A stretch of DNA of 64,000 bases from Marisediminitalea lipolytica (GTDB lineage: Bacteria > Pseudomonadota > Gammaproteobacteria > Enterobacterales > Alteromonadaceae), in the NCBI RefSeq assembly GCF_001758465.1, contig NZ_MJIC01000015.1:372001-436000 (forward strand), read 5' to 3'. Shown in pieces: positions 17,325-26,856 of the stretch. The notes beneath the pieces were generated by a model. That model searched no databases. It was not told the DNA's origin and worked only from the letters and a program-made list of their open reading frames with translations. Position 1 is the stretch's first letter. Every line of letters begins with the position of its first letter. The position numbers and the translations under genes are program-made.

Positions 17325-17340
17325 CTGTATAAATAAACAG
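17325..17340. promoter_or_regulatory. SOS (LexA) box shared by yebG and umuDC
   Basis: CTGT-N8-ACAG with an AT-only spacer and TA before the first half-site (TACTGTATAAATAAACAG), close to the gammaproteobacterial LexA consensus. It is 49 bp upstream of yebG and 29 bp upstream of the umuD ATG, so one operator probably represses both divergent units. Confidence 0.9.
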
Positions 17341-17368
17341 GTAATTTTAACCCGTGGTAAAGTTAATT

Positions 17369-17785
17369 ATGCTTCAGATTATCCCCGTTGCGGCGCAAGC
17401 TGGTATCAGTGGGTTTGAGTCACCCGCAGCCGAGTATAAACAGCTGGCTCTGGATCTGGACGAGCTGCTTATTGAGCATCCCACCGCAACGTTTATAGGT
17501 CAGGCTCAAGGCGATTCCATGACGGGCGTAGGTATTTTCGATGGTGACTTGCTTATTGTGGATCGCGCAGCTCACCCCACTTCCCTTGATGTTATTGTGG
17601 CCAATTTAAATGGTAATTTTGTGTGCAAGCTGTATGACCGCAAAGCGCAGGTACTGCTATCGCCGGGCCTTGATCATCAGCCCTACGCTCTGGGCGAAGG
17701 CGATCTCTTCGAGGTAGAAGGTATTGTGGTGCGTTCGGTACGCATGCACAGGTATGTAAGGTGGCTAAGCCAATGTATGCGTTAG
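17369..17785 (+). CDS. umuD: UmuD, self-cleaving Pol V accessory subunit
   Basis: A 138-residue LexA-fold (S24) protein that, after RecA-stimulated self-cleavage, forms UmuD'2C (DNA polymerase V). The catalytic Ser50 lies in QGDSMTG and Lys87 in FVCKLYD, with the same 37-residue spacing as E. coli S60/K97. The candidate cleavage site is Ala11-Gly12, Ala-Gly as in LexA rather than Cys-Gly. The N-terminal arm is shorter than in E. coli by roughly ten residues. I use the ATG at 17369; a GTG five codons earlier is an alternative. It overlaps umuC by 13 bp and lies behind the SOS box. Confidence 0.93.
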   Translation: MLQIIPVAAQAGISGFESPAAEYKQLALDLDELLIEHPTATFIGQAQGDSMTGVGIFDGDLLIVDRAAHPTSLDVIVANLNGNFVCKLYDRKAQVLLSPGLDHQPYALGEGDLFEVEGIVVRSVRMHRYVRWLSQCMR

Positions 17786-19029
17786 TGGATGCTAATAGCT
17801 TTTATGCCTCGGCAGAAAAAGTGTTCGACCCGGCCATTCGTCAGCGCCCGGTAGTGGTGTTAACCAATAATGATGGGTGTATTTGTGCACTGTGTGAATA
17901 CGCTAAACAACTGGGAATTAAAAAATTTGGGCCTTATTACAAGGTAAAAAAGCTGCTGGCCCAGCACAATGCGGTCATTCGTTCTTCTAATTACGAACTG
18001 TACGATTATCTTTCAAACAAGATGATGCAGGTTGTTGGCCGCTATGCGCCAAACCAGCACATTTACTCGATTGACGAATGTTTCTTGTTTTTTGATCGCT
18101 GGCGGCCAGCAGAAGACTGGCATACTTATGCCACAAGAATTCAGCAGGATGTATGGCAGCAGCTCAGATTACCCGTAGGCGTAGGAATAGGTCCAACACC
18201 CACCCTGGCGAAAGTAGCCAGTTTTGCGGGTAAAAAATTGGGAGATAAATCAGGCATTGCGGTACTGGACTCCGCTGCGGCTTGTAAGCATGTTCTGGCG
18301 CAGATGGACGTACAGGATGTTTGGGGAATAGGTAAAAGAATCGCTGTAAGACTAAGAAATCAGGGCATTAATGATGCGTGGCAGCTTGCACAATTTGACC
18401 CTAAAACACTGCGTAAGCAGTTTTCTGTAGAAGTTGAACGTACGGTTAGAGAGCTTAACGGAATCGCCTGTATCCAGTGGGACGAGGAAAGAGCCAAAAA
18501 GCAGCAGATATATTCCACCAGAGCCTTTGGCAAGCCAGTGACAAGCGCACAATTTTTACGGGAAAGTTTGTGTTGGCATGCAGAAAAAGTGGCAGAGAAA
18601 CTGCGCCGGCAGCAAAGTAAAACCAAGCTGCTTACCTTGTTTACCCACGCCAATCCTTTCGCCGATACCGAGCAGTACCATAAAGCCGTACAACACCGGT
18701 TTTCCCAGCCGACCAACGACACCAGAGCCTTGGTGCAGGCTGCTTCAAGTGCGAGTGACACACTTTATAAAGCAAACATCAAATTACATAAGTGCGGTGT
18801 AGGCGCTATTGAGATAGTCGATACCGAGCAGGAACAGGGAGATATGTTTGCTGAGCTCTCACACAACCCCAAACTCATGCAGTGCATGGATGCAATTAAC
18901 AGCCGCTACGGCAGTCAGACCATAGGCGCAGCGGCTAAAGGTATTCATCCGGAATGGGGGATGAAACGCGAATACCTGTCGCCGCAATACACTACCAACT
19001 GGCAGCATCTGCCAAAGGTGGTTTGTTAG
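17773..19029 (+). CDS. umuC: UmuC, Y-family translesion DNA polymerase (Pol V catalytic subunit)
   Basis: A 418-residue Y-family polymerase, normal length for UmuC. The N-terminal YALVDANSFYASAE holds the first catalytic aspartate, and YSIDECFLFF (about residue 100) holds the catalytic Asp-Glu pair. The helix-hairpin-helix region follows (KVASFAGKKLGDKSGI and VWGIGKRIAVRL). The C-terminal little-finger and the DUF4113-type tail (YGSQTIGAAAKG, WGMKREYLSPQYTT) are complete. I choose the ATG at 17773, which aligns with the E. coli start, over a GTG four codons earlier. It is co-transcribed with umuD under the SOS box. Confidence 0.95.
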   Translation: MYALVDANSFYASAEKVFDPAIRQRPVVVLTNNDGCICALCEYAKQLGIKKFGPYYKVKKLLAQHNAVIRSSNYELYDYLSNKMMQVVGRYAPNQHIYSIDECFLFFDRWRPAEDWHTYATRIQQDVWQQLRLPVGVGIGPTPTLAKVASFAGKKLGDKSGIAVLDSAAACKHVLAQMDVQDVWGIGKRIAVRLRNQGINDAWQLAQFDPKTLRKQFSVEVERTVRELNGIACIQWDEERAKKQQIYSTRAFGKPVTSAQFLRESLCWHAEKVAEKLRRQQSKTKLLTLFTHANPFADTEQYHKAVQHRFSQPTNDTRALVQAASSASDTLYKANIKLHKCGVGAIEIVDTEQEQGDMFAELSHNPKLMQCMDAINSRYGSQTIGAAAKGIHPEWGMKREYLSPQYTTNWQHLPKVVC

Positions 19030-19193
19030 AGTGGCTCTCTTGGCTTTTCAGCTTGTTCCGCCTTTTGCTCAGACATTGCTTTAGCACAGAGCTGTACTTC
19101 CTGATAACACCAAGGTCCATACGTCCCCCCTTGTACCATTAAACAATCTTCTGGTGAAATCTCGTGTTTGGTTGAATTTTGTACTATATTCAT
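19026..19193 (-). CDS. Possible small hypothetical protein convergent with umuC
   Basis: A 55-codon ATG-to-TAA frame on the reverse strand with four bases of overlap with the umuC stop. Its product has three cysteines and a compact GGTYGPWCYQE stretch, then a charged Gln/Glu/Lys-rich tail. No signal peptide, no membrane segment, and no family recognised. It fills the otherwise empty gap before the hybrid regulator. The Shine-Dalgarno is weak, so it may not be translated. Codon use looks like normal coding DNA rather than random sequence, which is why I list it. Confidence 0.4.
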   Translation of the reverse strand: MNIVQNSTKHEISPEDCLMVQGGTYGPWCYQEVQLCAKAMSEQKAEQAEKPREPL

Positions 19194-19265
19194 TTTAGGT
19201 CACTCGCTTTTAATTAGGTCAAGAAGAGGTAATAAAGCTAAACCAATAAAGTTGGAGACACGCTG

Positions 19266-22200
19266 ATGAAAGAGACAGGGATGTATACTATTGGGACTAT
19301 GGTCGCAGTGGTCCTTATTTGGTTATTATGCAGTGGAAGTGCTTATTCTGTAGAACCTACATGGATGGGCAAACAAAAGTTTGATGGTGAAGCGACAGGT
19401 ATAATAAGAGACATTGTATCTATTGATCATGCTGTTTTCATCGGAGCTGAAAACGGTCTCTTCAGGGTAATAGGCGATAATGCTAAGCAGTATTCGCACT
19501 TAAATAGCCCTCTTGGCGAAGGTTACATAACTGATATATACCCTCAGCAAGACACTCTCTACATTACAGAATTTGGTAATGGCGTTTTTAAATACTCACT
19601 ATCTGAAGATAAATTTTCCCGGCTTGACTTACCTCCAATTCTGGCGAAAAAAGCTTGGACTGTTATTTCAACCCAAAATGCTCTATTTGTTAGCACTATT
19701 TCCAAGATAGTGGTACTCCCCTTCACTAATGACCCCTTACGAATAATAGAGACTTTCAATGATGGGAGGTCAATGAGAGGTATATTTGCTTTAACAGAGT
19801 ATCAAAATCAAATAGTCGCCTCTGAAGACAATAACCTTTTATTCTTAGATTATGCAGGCAACGAAAAGTCCGTCCTAAAACGATCTGAACATTTTCCCTT
19901 ACTTTCGCTAATAACTTTTGTAAAGGCTATCGACGATGAGCTATACGTTGGTGGCGTCGGCGGATTGTATCGATTGAAAGGTAAGTCCTGGAAGTTTTTC
20001 TCTAATGCGCTATCCGGTGATAAACACAAAGAAGTTGAGAGCATAATTAAAGACAGAGATGGGAGAATCTGGGTCGCAGCGGGAGGCTTACTTCTATTGA
20101 ATGAGCTTGATGCGACATTAAACGAGTTAACTTTCGGAAAACCACGTTACAGCTTTGATCAAATCAGGGCTGTTCAAGCGGTACACCAGCTTGACAATGG
20201 CCAGCTTCTGGTAGCGTCGACACAGTTGGGATTAACTGCTCTTGAGCCCGAGGCTCCGGCAGTAAATTATTTACATGAGACGAGCTTTCCTTTTAGAAAA
20301 GACATTTATTCAGCGGTGAATGTTGGACAAGGAGAATCCCTCGTTATGACTTCTGAACGATGGCTTTCGTTGGACTATGATTCAGCGAAACTGACCAGTA
20401 AGCCCGGCCTAACAATTGATCCAAAGGTTATCCAGGTCAACGCTCAAACCATATTCGAACCCTCTCTTTGTAAAGTCAGAACGTTTTCAGGAACCTCGGA
20501 TGTTGAAACCCAAATAGGTGATCCAAATGGATTATGTCCATTCCTAACAAAACACCATTTTGTACGAGATGACAAGCTATACATATACTATCAAACTTCA
20601 ACTCATTCTGGTTTGGCTACTCTTACCGATAATCGATTGGTTCAATATGTTAATGCGCCCAAAGATATTCGATTTCTATTGAGTTCAGGTGAAATTCCTG
20701 TAGCTATTCTTGATAGGCATAATTCACTTTACTTAATGGAAGCAAAGGGAGTATGGGTTAAGCATGAATTAGCGGAGCTTGGCGGTGTATATGTCTATTG
20801 TATGTATGCTAATGCGAGCAGTATTTATTTTTGTACCTCCGGGAAAGGTATGAAACAAATGGATCTTAAATCAAAGAAACTATCAGATGCATATACAGGA
20901 ATAGAATCTCCCCGATTTATCAGAGCTGGTTTCATTGATCGAGAAGGGAGTCATTGGTTGGCCACTAATAAAGGTTTGGTGTTAATTGATGAAGGAGAGA
21001 TTTTTGAATTTGATAACAGCGATGGTGTTATAGATATCGATTTTAATTATCAGGGGATATTTCCTCTCAATCGTCAAAAATTTATATTGGTTGGAGATCA
21101 GCTTTCCTATCTCATAGACACTCATCGGGTGAAGGCTTTTGTTGAACGCAGAAGAAATCACCAGGCTCAAGCTAGTATCTTTAAAGTTAGAGTGCTTCCT
21201 GAAGCAGGAACGGAAGCGATGCTCTCTCCCCACGGTGAAATCGAGCTTAAATCCTCCCCAGAAGAAATCATCTTTGAGTTTGCGTCCGCAGATTATCTTT
21301 ATTCTCACCTGCATAAATTAGAGTACCGGCTTATGGGTTTTCATGAAGAATGGCAATCCTTGCCTGATAACATGGGAACTGTGGCTTACTCCGGATTGGA
21401 TTTTGGCCAGTTTGATTTTCAGGTGCGTGTGGTTGATAGCAAAAGTAAAGTCACCCAACCGGTAAGTCGTTATCCATTTAGTATTGCCACGCCTTTTTGG
21501 TATACCTGGCAAGCGTATATTCTCTATCTGGTAGCGGTAGGGTTGGCTATTTGGCTGGTAATTTTACTGATAAAAAGACATCTGGCACTGAAAAGCCTAA
21601 TGCTGGCGGAGATTATTCAACAGAAGCAGTCAGCACTTATGGAGAGTAATCGTTCTATAACTGAATTACTCAACAAGAAAGAACGTATTTTCAGTAACCT
21701 GGCGGCAGAAATTAAGCAGCCAGTAATGCAAATTATTAACCCATTGGCGGAGTTACGTAACGACCACCTGACTTCTAAAATGCGGCAAAAACTTGATGCT
21801 GTGTATTCTCATGCTGGTCGTTTACGAGTGCTGATGGACCAGTTAACCGCAGTGCAGCGGATAGAGCATATCAGCAGCCAGATTCTTCAGAGTTACAGTG
21901 TGGGTAAAACACTTGATTATCTGGTAGAAACGCTGCGCCCTCAGGCAATCCAAAAGCAGCAAATTCTGAGTTATGAGTGTCAGATAAAAAGCCGCGTGTT
22001 GTTAGTTCAGGATTCTTTGGAAGCCATGGTCAACAATCTGTTGCTAAACGCCATTACATTTACCCAGCCACGGGGCACCATCAGAGTAAAGGCGTCTGCC
22101 GATGCGGATAGGATGCATATTAGGGTGAGTGATAACGGGCCTGGCATGAGCCAGGAGGAACTCGAATTTGTTATCTCGCGCTTTGCTCATGGCGCTAATC

Positions 22201-23237
22201 ATAATGGTAAATCGGGCATTGGTATCGGGCTGAATCTTACCAATGAGCTGGTGCTGGCAAATGAAGGCTGGCTCGAAATTAAAAGTCAAAAAGACAGCGG
22301 AACAGAGGTAACTTTACATTTACCTCTGAATACCGCAGTGGATGCAACCGAAGCAGAAAACGGGGCCGAGTCAGAAACCATCATACGGCAGGTGGCCGAC
22401 AAGCGGGCAAGCTATGAAACCAATGAGTTACCGGTAGTACTTGTTATTGAGCGGAGTCAGGAGGCCAGTGAATACCTGATTGATTTGGTGGGGCAGCGCT
22501 ACAACTGCTATGCGCTGCAAAGTGGTGCCAAAGCGCTGGAGATCATACCGGTTTTGCGTCCTGATATTATCATCAGTGAGTTAAATGTGCCGGATATGTC
22601 TGGTATTGCCTTTACCGAAAAACTCAGGGAAGAAGCCGAGTTTGCTGATCTTCCCGTGATGATTTTAACCGCTACCAGTGATCACACTGCCAAACTGGAT
22701 AGTTTTAAAGCGACGGTAAATGATTACCTGATAAAACCCGTAGAGCGCGAAGAGTTGGTGTCAAGAATTGAAAGTAATCTGACGTTCTCGCGCCTCGCCC
22801 ACCTGCGTCGCTCAGATGCCCCAGAGCAGGCTCACTCAGAAAATGTGCCAGCCTATGTGAAAACTATTCTGCCACATTGCAGTAACGAAAAAGAACGAAA
22901 ATTTGTAATGAAGTTCTTGTCGATTGTTGAAGCAAACTACAAAGATGAACACTTTAGCCGTAGCGCTGCAGCGCTACGTCTGGCAATAAGTGAGAGACAG
23001 CTAAATCGCCTGTTGTCCAAACTGTTACCTGATAACTTTACGATGTTTCTGAAAAAGTACCGGCTCGAAAAAAGCATGCCCATGTTAGCCAGCGGCTTGC
23101 AGATAACACAAATCGCACTCGAGGTTGGTTTTGGTTCTGCGGCTTACTACAGTCGCAGCTTTAAACAGGTGTACGGTTGCTTACCCAGTGAGATGTCTTT
23201 TACCCAGGCAGAGCAGGTGGTCGAAGAAGAATCATAG
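19266..23237 (+). CDS. Hybrid two-component system regulator (HTCS) with degenerate kinase and receiver
   Basis: A 1323-residue one-protein regulator. In order: signal peptide (1-29), periplasmic beta-propeller of about 14 blades (about 35-640), Y_Y_Y domain (about 660-740), membrane helix (about 749-770), dimerisation/HisKA-like region, HATPase (N-box NLLLNAITFT about 921, DNGPGM about 956, GIGIGL about 984), receiver (about 1058-1175), and AraC-type helix-turn-helix (about 1211-1315). HTCS proteins normally sense oligosaccharides and switch on a utilisation locus. Here the H-box reads NLAAEIKQP, so the phosphoacceptor His is Ala814. In the receiver the acidic pair is E1062-R1063 and the phosphoacceptor Asp is Glu1105. 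The start has GGAG upstream. No polysaccharide locus adjoins it. The N-terminal 700 codons are notably AT-richer than the rest. Confidence 0.92.
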   Translation: MKETGMYTIGTMVAVVLIWLLCSGSAYSVEPTWMGKQKFDGEATGIIRDIVSIDHAVFIGAENGLFRVIGDNAKQYSHLNSPLGEGYITDIYPQQDTLYITEFGNGVFKYSLSEDKFSRLDLPPILAKKAWTVISTQNALFVSTISKIVVLPFTNDPLRIIETFNDGRSMRGIFALTEYQNQIVASEDNNLLFLDYAGNEKSVLKRSEHFPLLSLITFVKAIDDELYVGGVGGLYRLKGKSWKFFSNALSGDKHKEVESIIKDRDGRIWVAAGGLLLLNELDATLNELTFGKPRYSFDQIRAVQAVHQLDNGQLLVASTQLGLTALEPEAPAVNYLHETSFPFRKDIYSAVNVGQGESLVMTSERWLSLDYDSAKLTSKPGLTIDPKVIQVNAQTIFEPSLCKVRTFSGTSDVETQIGDPNGLCPFLTKHHFVRDDKLYIYYQTSTHSGLATLTDNRLVQYVNAPKDIRFLLSSGEIPVAILDRHNSLYLMEAKGVWVKHELAELGGVYVYCMYANASSIYFCTSGKGMKQMDLKSKKLSDAYTGIESPRFIRAGFIDREGSHWLATNKGLVLIDEGEIFEFDNSDGVIDIDFNYQGIFPLNRQKFILVGDQLSYLIDTHRVKAFVERRRNHQAQASIFKVRVLPEAGTEAMLSPHGEIELKSSPEEIIFEFASADYLYSHLHKLEYRLMGFHEEWQSLPDNMGTVAYSGLDFGQFDFQVRVVDSKSKVTQPVSRYPFSIATPFWYTWQAYILYLVAVGLAIWLVILLIKRHLALKSLMLAEIIQQKQSALMESNRSITELLNKKERIFSNLAAEIKQPVMQIINPLAELRNDHLTSKMRQKLDAVYSHAGRLRVLMDQLTAVQRIEHISSQILQSYSVGKTLDYLVETLRPQAIQKQQILSYECQIKSRVLLVQDSLEAMVNNLLLNAITFTQPRGTIRVKASADADRMHIRVSDNGPGMSQEELEFVISRFAHGANHNGKSGIGIGLNLTNELVLANEGWLEIKSQKDSGTEVTLHLPLNTAVDATEAENGAESETIIRQVADKRASYETNELPVVLVIERSQEASEYLIDLVGQRYNCYALQSGAKALEIIPVLRPDIIISELNVPDMSGIAFTEKLREEAEFADLPVMILTATSDHTAKLDSFKATVNDYLIKPVEREELVSRIESNLTFSRLAHLRRSDAPEQAHSENVPAYVKTILPHCSNEKERKFVMKFLSIVEANYKDEHFSRSAAALRLAISERQLNRLLSKLLPDNFTMFLKKYRLEKSMPMLASGLQITQIALEVGFGSAAYYSRSFKQVYGCLPSEMSFTQAEQVVEEES

Positions 23238-23406
23238 TGCTTGGGGAAACGAGCTAGGATATCAGGTGGATCATCTGTAATACATTGCAGTGTATCGGTT
23301 TTTCCGTTGGGCTGTTCTAATTCATCGGTAAATTACCCTTTTAAATTAACGCTTTCTCCCCATGTTTTATAGTCAGGTATATGACGTTATCTAATGGAGG
23401 TTTATT

Positions 23407-24069
23407 TTGTCAACTGTGGTAATTACCGGAGCTAACCGAGGCATTGGCCTGGCGCTGACAAAAGCGTATCTGGCTCGAAAAGACAACGTTATTGCGGTTT
23501 GTCGTCAAACATCTGAGGCGCTTACGCAAAGTGGCGCGGAAATCATTGAGGGTGTTGATGTCAGCCAGTCGCAGGGGCTTGAAAAGCTGCAACAAAATCT
23601 GCTTGGCAGAAAGATTGATATTTTGATTAACAATGCCGGCATTATGCGTAAAAACAGCCTGGATAATCTCGATGTAGCGCAAATAAAAGATCAATTTAAC
23701 GTTAACGCCCTTGCGCCGCTGCTGGTGGTAGCAGCCTTAAGAGACAATCTGGTTGAAGGAAGCAAAATCGGCTTGGTCACCAGCCGTATGGGCTCTATCG
23801 AGGATAACGATTCTGGTGGCAGTTATGGTTACCGCATGTCAAAAACAGCGCTCAATGCGGCGGGTAAGTCACTAGCGATTGATTTAAAAGACCAAGGCGT
23901 GGCAGTGGCGCTTCTGCACCCAGGGTGGGTCAACACTGACATGGTTAACTTTAACGGACTGATTGAACCAGAAGAGGCTGCTGCTGGTATTCAGGCGCGG
24001 CTGGATGCTTTGAATCTGGAGAACAACGGTGGTTTTTGGCACAGCAACGGGGACCGGTTACCCTGGTAA
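23407..24069 (+). CDS. Short-chain dehydrogenase/reductase (SDR) family oxidoreductase
   Basis: A 220-residue classical-type SDR. The cofactor-binding TGANRGIG is at residues 7-14, NNAG near 75, and the catalytic YxxxK is present as YGYRMSKTALN (about residues 141-150), with a preceding serine in SRMGS. NAD(P)H-dependent reduction of a carbonyl substrate is expected, but the substrate cannot be read. The start is TTG, chosen because GGAGG lies six bases upstream and because the protein then begins with the beta-strand of the Rossmann fold. It is monocistronic, with a hairpin after it. Confidence 0.9.
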   Translation: MSTVVITGANRGIGLALTKAYLARKDNVIAVCRQTSEALTQSGAEIIEGVDVSQSQGLEKLQQNLLGRKIDILINNAGIMRKNSLDNLDVAQIKDQFNVNALAPLLVVAALRDNLVEGSKIGLVTSRMGSIEDNDSGGSYGYRMSKTALNAAGKSLAIDLKDQGVAVALLHPGWVNTDMVNFNGLIEPEEAAAGIQARLDALNLENNGGFWHSNGDRLPW

Positions 24070-24087
24070 CGCTGTTTATTAAATGTA

Positions 24088-24107
24088 ACGCCGGTAAAGC
24101 CCGGCGT
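24088..24107. terminator. Hairpin between convergent SDR and aspartyl protease genes
   Basis: A seven-pair GC-rich stem (ACGCCGG with CCGGCGT, loop taaagc) lies in the 49-bp convergent gap. The T-run on the + strand (gttttatt) comes after a short spacer, so it is a moderate terminator candidate. Confidence 0.5.
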
Positions 24108-24118
24108 CGACGGTTTTA

Positions 24119-25012
24119 TTATTCTGGTGGTAAATCAACGTGTAGTTTGCCAGGTTTGTAATCCAGGGTGAGTAAGAAATGCTTAAATAACCCATAGCCG
24201 AGTATGCCTACCACTTTCTTACCCTTTATGCGGGTGCCTGTCGCAGAAAACTGATTTTCTAAATTGGATGTTTCCCCTTCTGCCGGAAACAGCACTTTTA
24301 CATCGGTGATTTCAAAAGGACCAAATTGAACGGTTTTCGCAGTTGCATAATCCTGTACTGCGGCGCGGTTTACTCCTCTGGTGATTGTTGAACCATCTAC
24401 CTCATCTAATAAACCTGCCTGAGCGGCATAACGTCGCTCCATCAAAATGCCAGCGTTACTGCCGGTATCGACTAAAAACCAGAAGGGTTTACCGTTAATT
24501 TCTATTTCAGCAATGGGCATACCGCTGCCTCTGTCATCCATCGATCGCACGTTAGCCACTTCACTCATGTCTACCGAATCGCGGGTGATTAGGCGAATTT
24601 TTTGATCCGGATAGTTAATTTGCACAATAAATGGATAGAAAAACGAAGCCCCTAACAGCATACCGGTGGTGTGTCTGCCCATGCTAAATTCCACCACTTT
24701 GTCTAATTCAAAATCCACGCCGAACAGATTCACGTTAACGTTGTTATACGCGGTGCGATTTTCTGTGCCATTGACACCTCTTATCCGCATTAGCGACCCT
24801 TTGGATAACGCTAAATTGTGTTTGCCGATAAAAGCCTTATTGATGGCGTGGATTTGCGCTCCGGAGTCGAGCATGACCTTTGTTTCGACACCTTCCACGG
24901 TGACGGGAAGATAAATATGGCCGTTTATTAGCGTAAAGTCAGCCCACTGCGTTGCGGCGGCAAACAGGCGTAACGGAGTAAGCAAAATAACCAAAGCAAA
25001 GAGGTACTTCAT
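24119..25012 (-). CDS. Periplasmic retropepsin-like aspartyl protease family protein
   Basis: A 297-residue exported protein. After a signal peptide (cleavage near residue 19, LFAAA), two aspartyl-protease-like lobes are visible: MLDSGAQIHAI (about residue 47) and FLVDTGSNAGIL (about residue 178), the second with the canonical DTG. A glycine-containing hydrophobic strand (GILGYGLFKHF) near the C-terminus matches the lobe end. Bacterial double-lobed retropepsin-like proteins are poorly characterised. The Asp-Ser-Gly in lobe one keeps the catalytic Asp. The Shine-Dalgarno AAGGA supports the ATG. A protein next upstream is a periplasmic binding protein 105 bp away; a functional link is not evident. 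Confidence 0.82.
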   Translation of the reverse strand: MKYLFALVILLTPLRLFAAATQWADFTLINGHIYLPVTVEGVETKVMLDSGAQIHAINKAFIGKHNLALSKGSLMRIRGVNGTENRTAYNNVNVNLFGVDFELDKVVEFSMGRHTTGMLLGASFFYPFIVQINYPDQKIRLITRDSVDMSEVANVRSMDDRGSGMPIAEIEINGKPFWFLVDTGSNAGILMERRYAAQAGLLDEVDGSTITRGVNRAAVQDYATAKTVQFGPFEITDVKVLFPAEGETSNLENQFSATGTRIKGKKVVGILGYGLFKHFLLTLDYKPGKLHVDLPPE

Positions 25013-25117
25013 TGTTATTCCTTATAATTATGCTAGTTTCTGTCCCTTGTGGTTAGCATAACTTATCCGCGGGCGAGCTGTCGATACAGGGAGTACAATT
25101 GGAATGAAAAGCGCCGG

Positions 25118-25834
25118 TTAGCGCGGCTTTGCGTAATACTCACGGCGAATGGCAGCAAAGTCGCCATTCGCCACGCCCTGACTGATAATGCTTTCCAGTT
25201 TTGCGATGTGCTGGTACAGCCACGACTTTTTGCTGACAGCCACATATTGCTTAAGCTCAAGCGAAGGCTGATAGGCGGCGGGCACAATCTGTGTTGCGAG
25301 CCCCATTTGCTGTAGTCGCAGGTTGGTGCTCGGAGCAACGTGAATAAACGCATCGAGTCTGCCTTTCAGCAGCATTTCAATTTTTTGCTCCAGCGAACGG
25401 GCCGGTACAATATGCGACTCGGGGATATCCTGTAAAACGGCGTCGCTGTCGGCGTAGCGGGTCAGACTTAATATATGCTGGCGCAAATCCTGAGCTTGAT
25501 TAATCGAGTTTTCATTACCCTTTAACACATAAATACCCAGCTGTAGCGAGTCGTAAGCGGGATAAATTAATACAGTATGCCCGCCAATAGGCGCACTGGT
25601 TGATACGCCTACCATTAAATCGAGTGAGCCATCATCAAGTTCTATCAATCGCCGGGCATAGGGCATGGTGGAGATAACGGCTTCAGCGTTTAGCTTAGCA
25701 CTCAAGTAGCGAATAAACTGGGTTTGTAAACCTTCGGGGAAGTCGCCGGATACGGCAGAGTTGAGGTTTGGCGCAGCTGCTGAAGCCGGTAACGAAATCA
25801 AAATAAAGCAAACTAGCCAGACACTGCGCCACAT
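25118..25834 (-). CDS. Periplasmic solute-binding protein (SBP family 3-like)
   Basis: A 238-residue exported protein with a signal peptide (cleavage near ASAAA, residue 21) and a type II periplasmic binding fold like amino-acid ABC receptors (SBP_bac_3). Hints are FPEGLQTQFIRYLSAKL, the MPYARRLIELDDGSLDLMVG strand-helix, and a second lobe KGRLDAFIHV. Stand-alone proteins of this kind are common in Alteromonadales without a cognate permease, and their ligands are mostly unknown. No permease or ATPase genes accompany it here. An AAAGGA Shine-Dalgarno precedes the ATG. Confidence 0.8.
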   Translation of the reverse strand: MWRSVWLVCFILISLPASAAAPNLNSAVSGDFPEGLQTQFIRYLSAKLNAEAVISTMPYARRLIELDDGSLDLMVGVSTSAPIGGHTVLIYPAYDSLQLGIYVLKGNENSINQAQDLRQHILSLTRYADSDAVLQDIPESHIVPARSLEQKIEMLLKGRLDAFIHVAPSTNLRLQQMGLATQIVPAAYQPSLELKQYVAVSKKSWLYQHIAKLESIISQGVANGDFAAIRREYYAKPR

Positions 25835-25856
25835 AATCCTTTATGTCCTTTTAAAT

Positions 25857-26243
25857 TTATTTACACAGTGGTTTGCCCCACCACTCTGCATCCTCTACAT
25901 ATTTGACCACAAGTCCGTCATGAATCAACAGGGCGTGCGTATTAAAACCGGTGTCGCGGCCCACCATATTGCGGTAGTTAAGGGTTGCGCATACCAGGTA
26001 ACCATAATACACGTCATCGAGTTCGTTACCCAACCAGTAGCGTTTTGGCTTTTCTATTTTGGCAAATTCTGCAGAGTCAGGGTGAGTCAGATGATAGCCG
26101 TAATAGGTTTTGACTATGTTTTCATAATCTTGTGGATACGGACCATAGTCAGCATCACTAATTTGTTGTTCGGAAGGTAGCGATGTACAACCTGATAACA
26201 ATCCAACAGACACGACAGCTAATGCGGTAAACCATTTTTTCAT
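25857..26243 (-). CDS. Small outer-membrane-type lipoprotein of unknown function
   Basis: A 128-residue lipoprotein: MKKWFTALAVVSVGLLSGCTSLPS has a clear lipobox LSGC, with Ser after Thr rather than Asp, favouring the outer membrane. The mature part (YPQDYENIVKTYYGYHL, YYGYLVCATLNYRNMVGRDTG, WWGKPLCK) contains two cysteines that could form a disulphide. The family is not recognised. The ATG at 26243 has AGGAAG five bases upstream; a GTG two codons earlier is less likely. It ends 22 bp before the SBP gene, so the two could form an operon. Confidence 0.8.
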   Translation of the reverse strand: MKKWFTALAVVSVGLLSGCTSLPSEQQISDADYGPYPQDYENIVKTYYGYHLTHPDSAEFAKIEKPKRYWLGNELDDVYYGYLVCATLNYRNMVGRDTGFNTHALLIHDGLVVKYVEDAEWWGKPLCK

Positions 26244-26823
<580 letters not shown>

Positions 26824-26856
26824 TAAAACACATTTGAGAAACAACAGGACACACTT

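Noticed and set aside
25063..25353. 96-codon reverse ORF over the end of the binding-protein gene
   Set aside because: Other-frame shadow on the same strand; the SBP frame has signal peptide and fold motifs.
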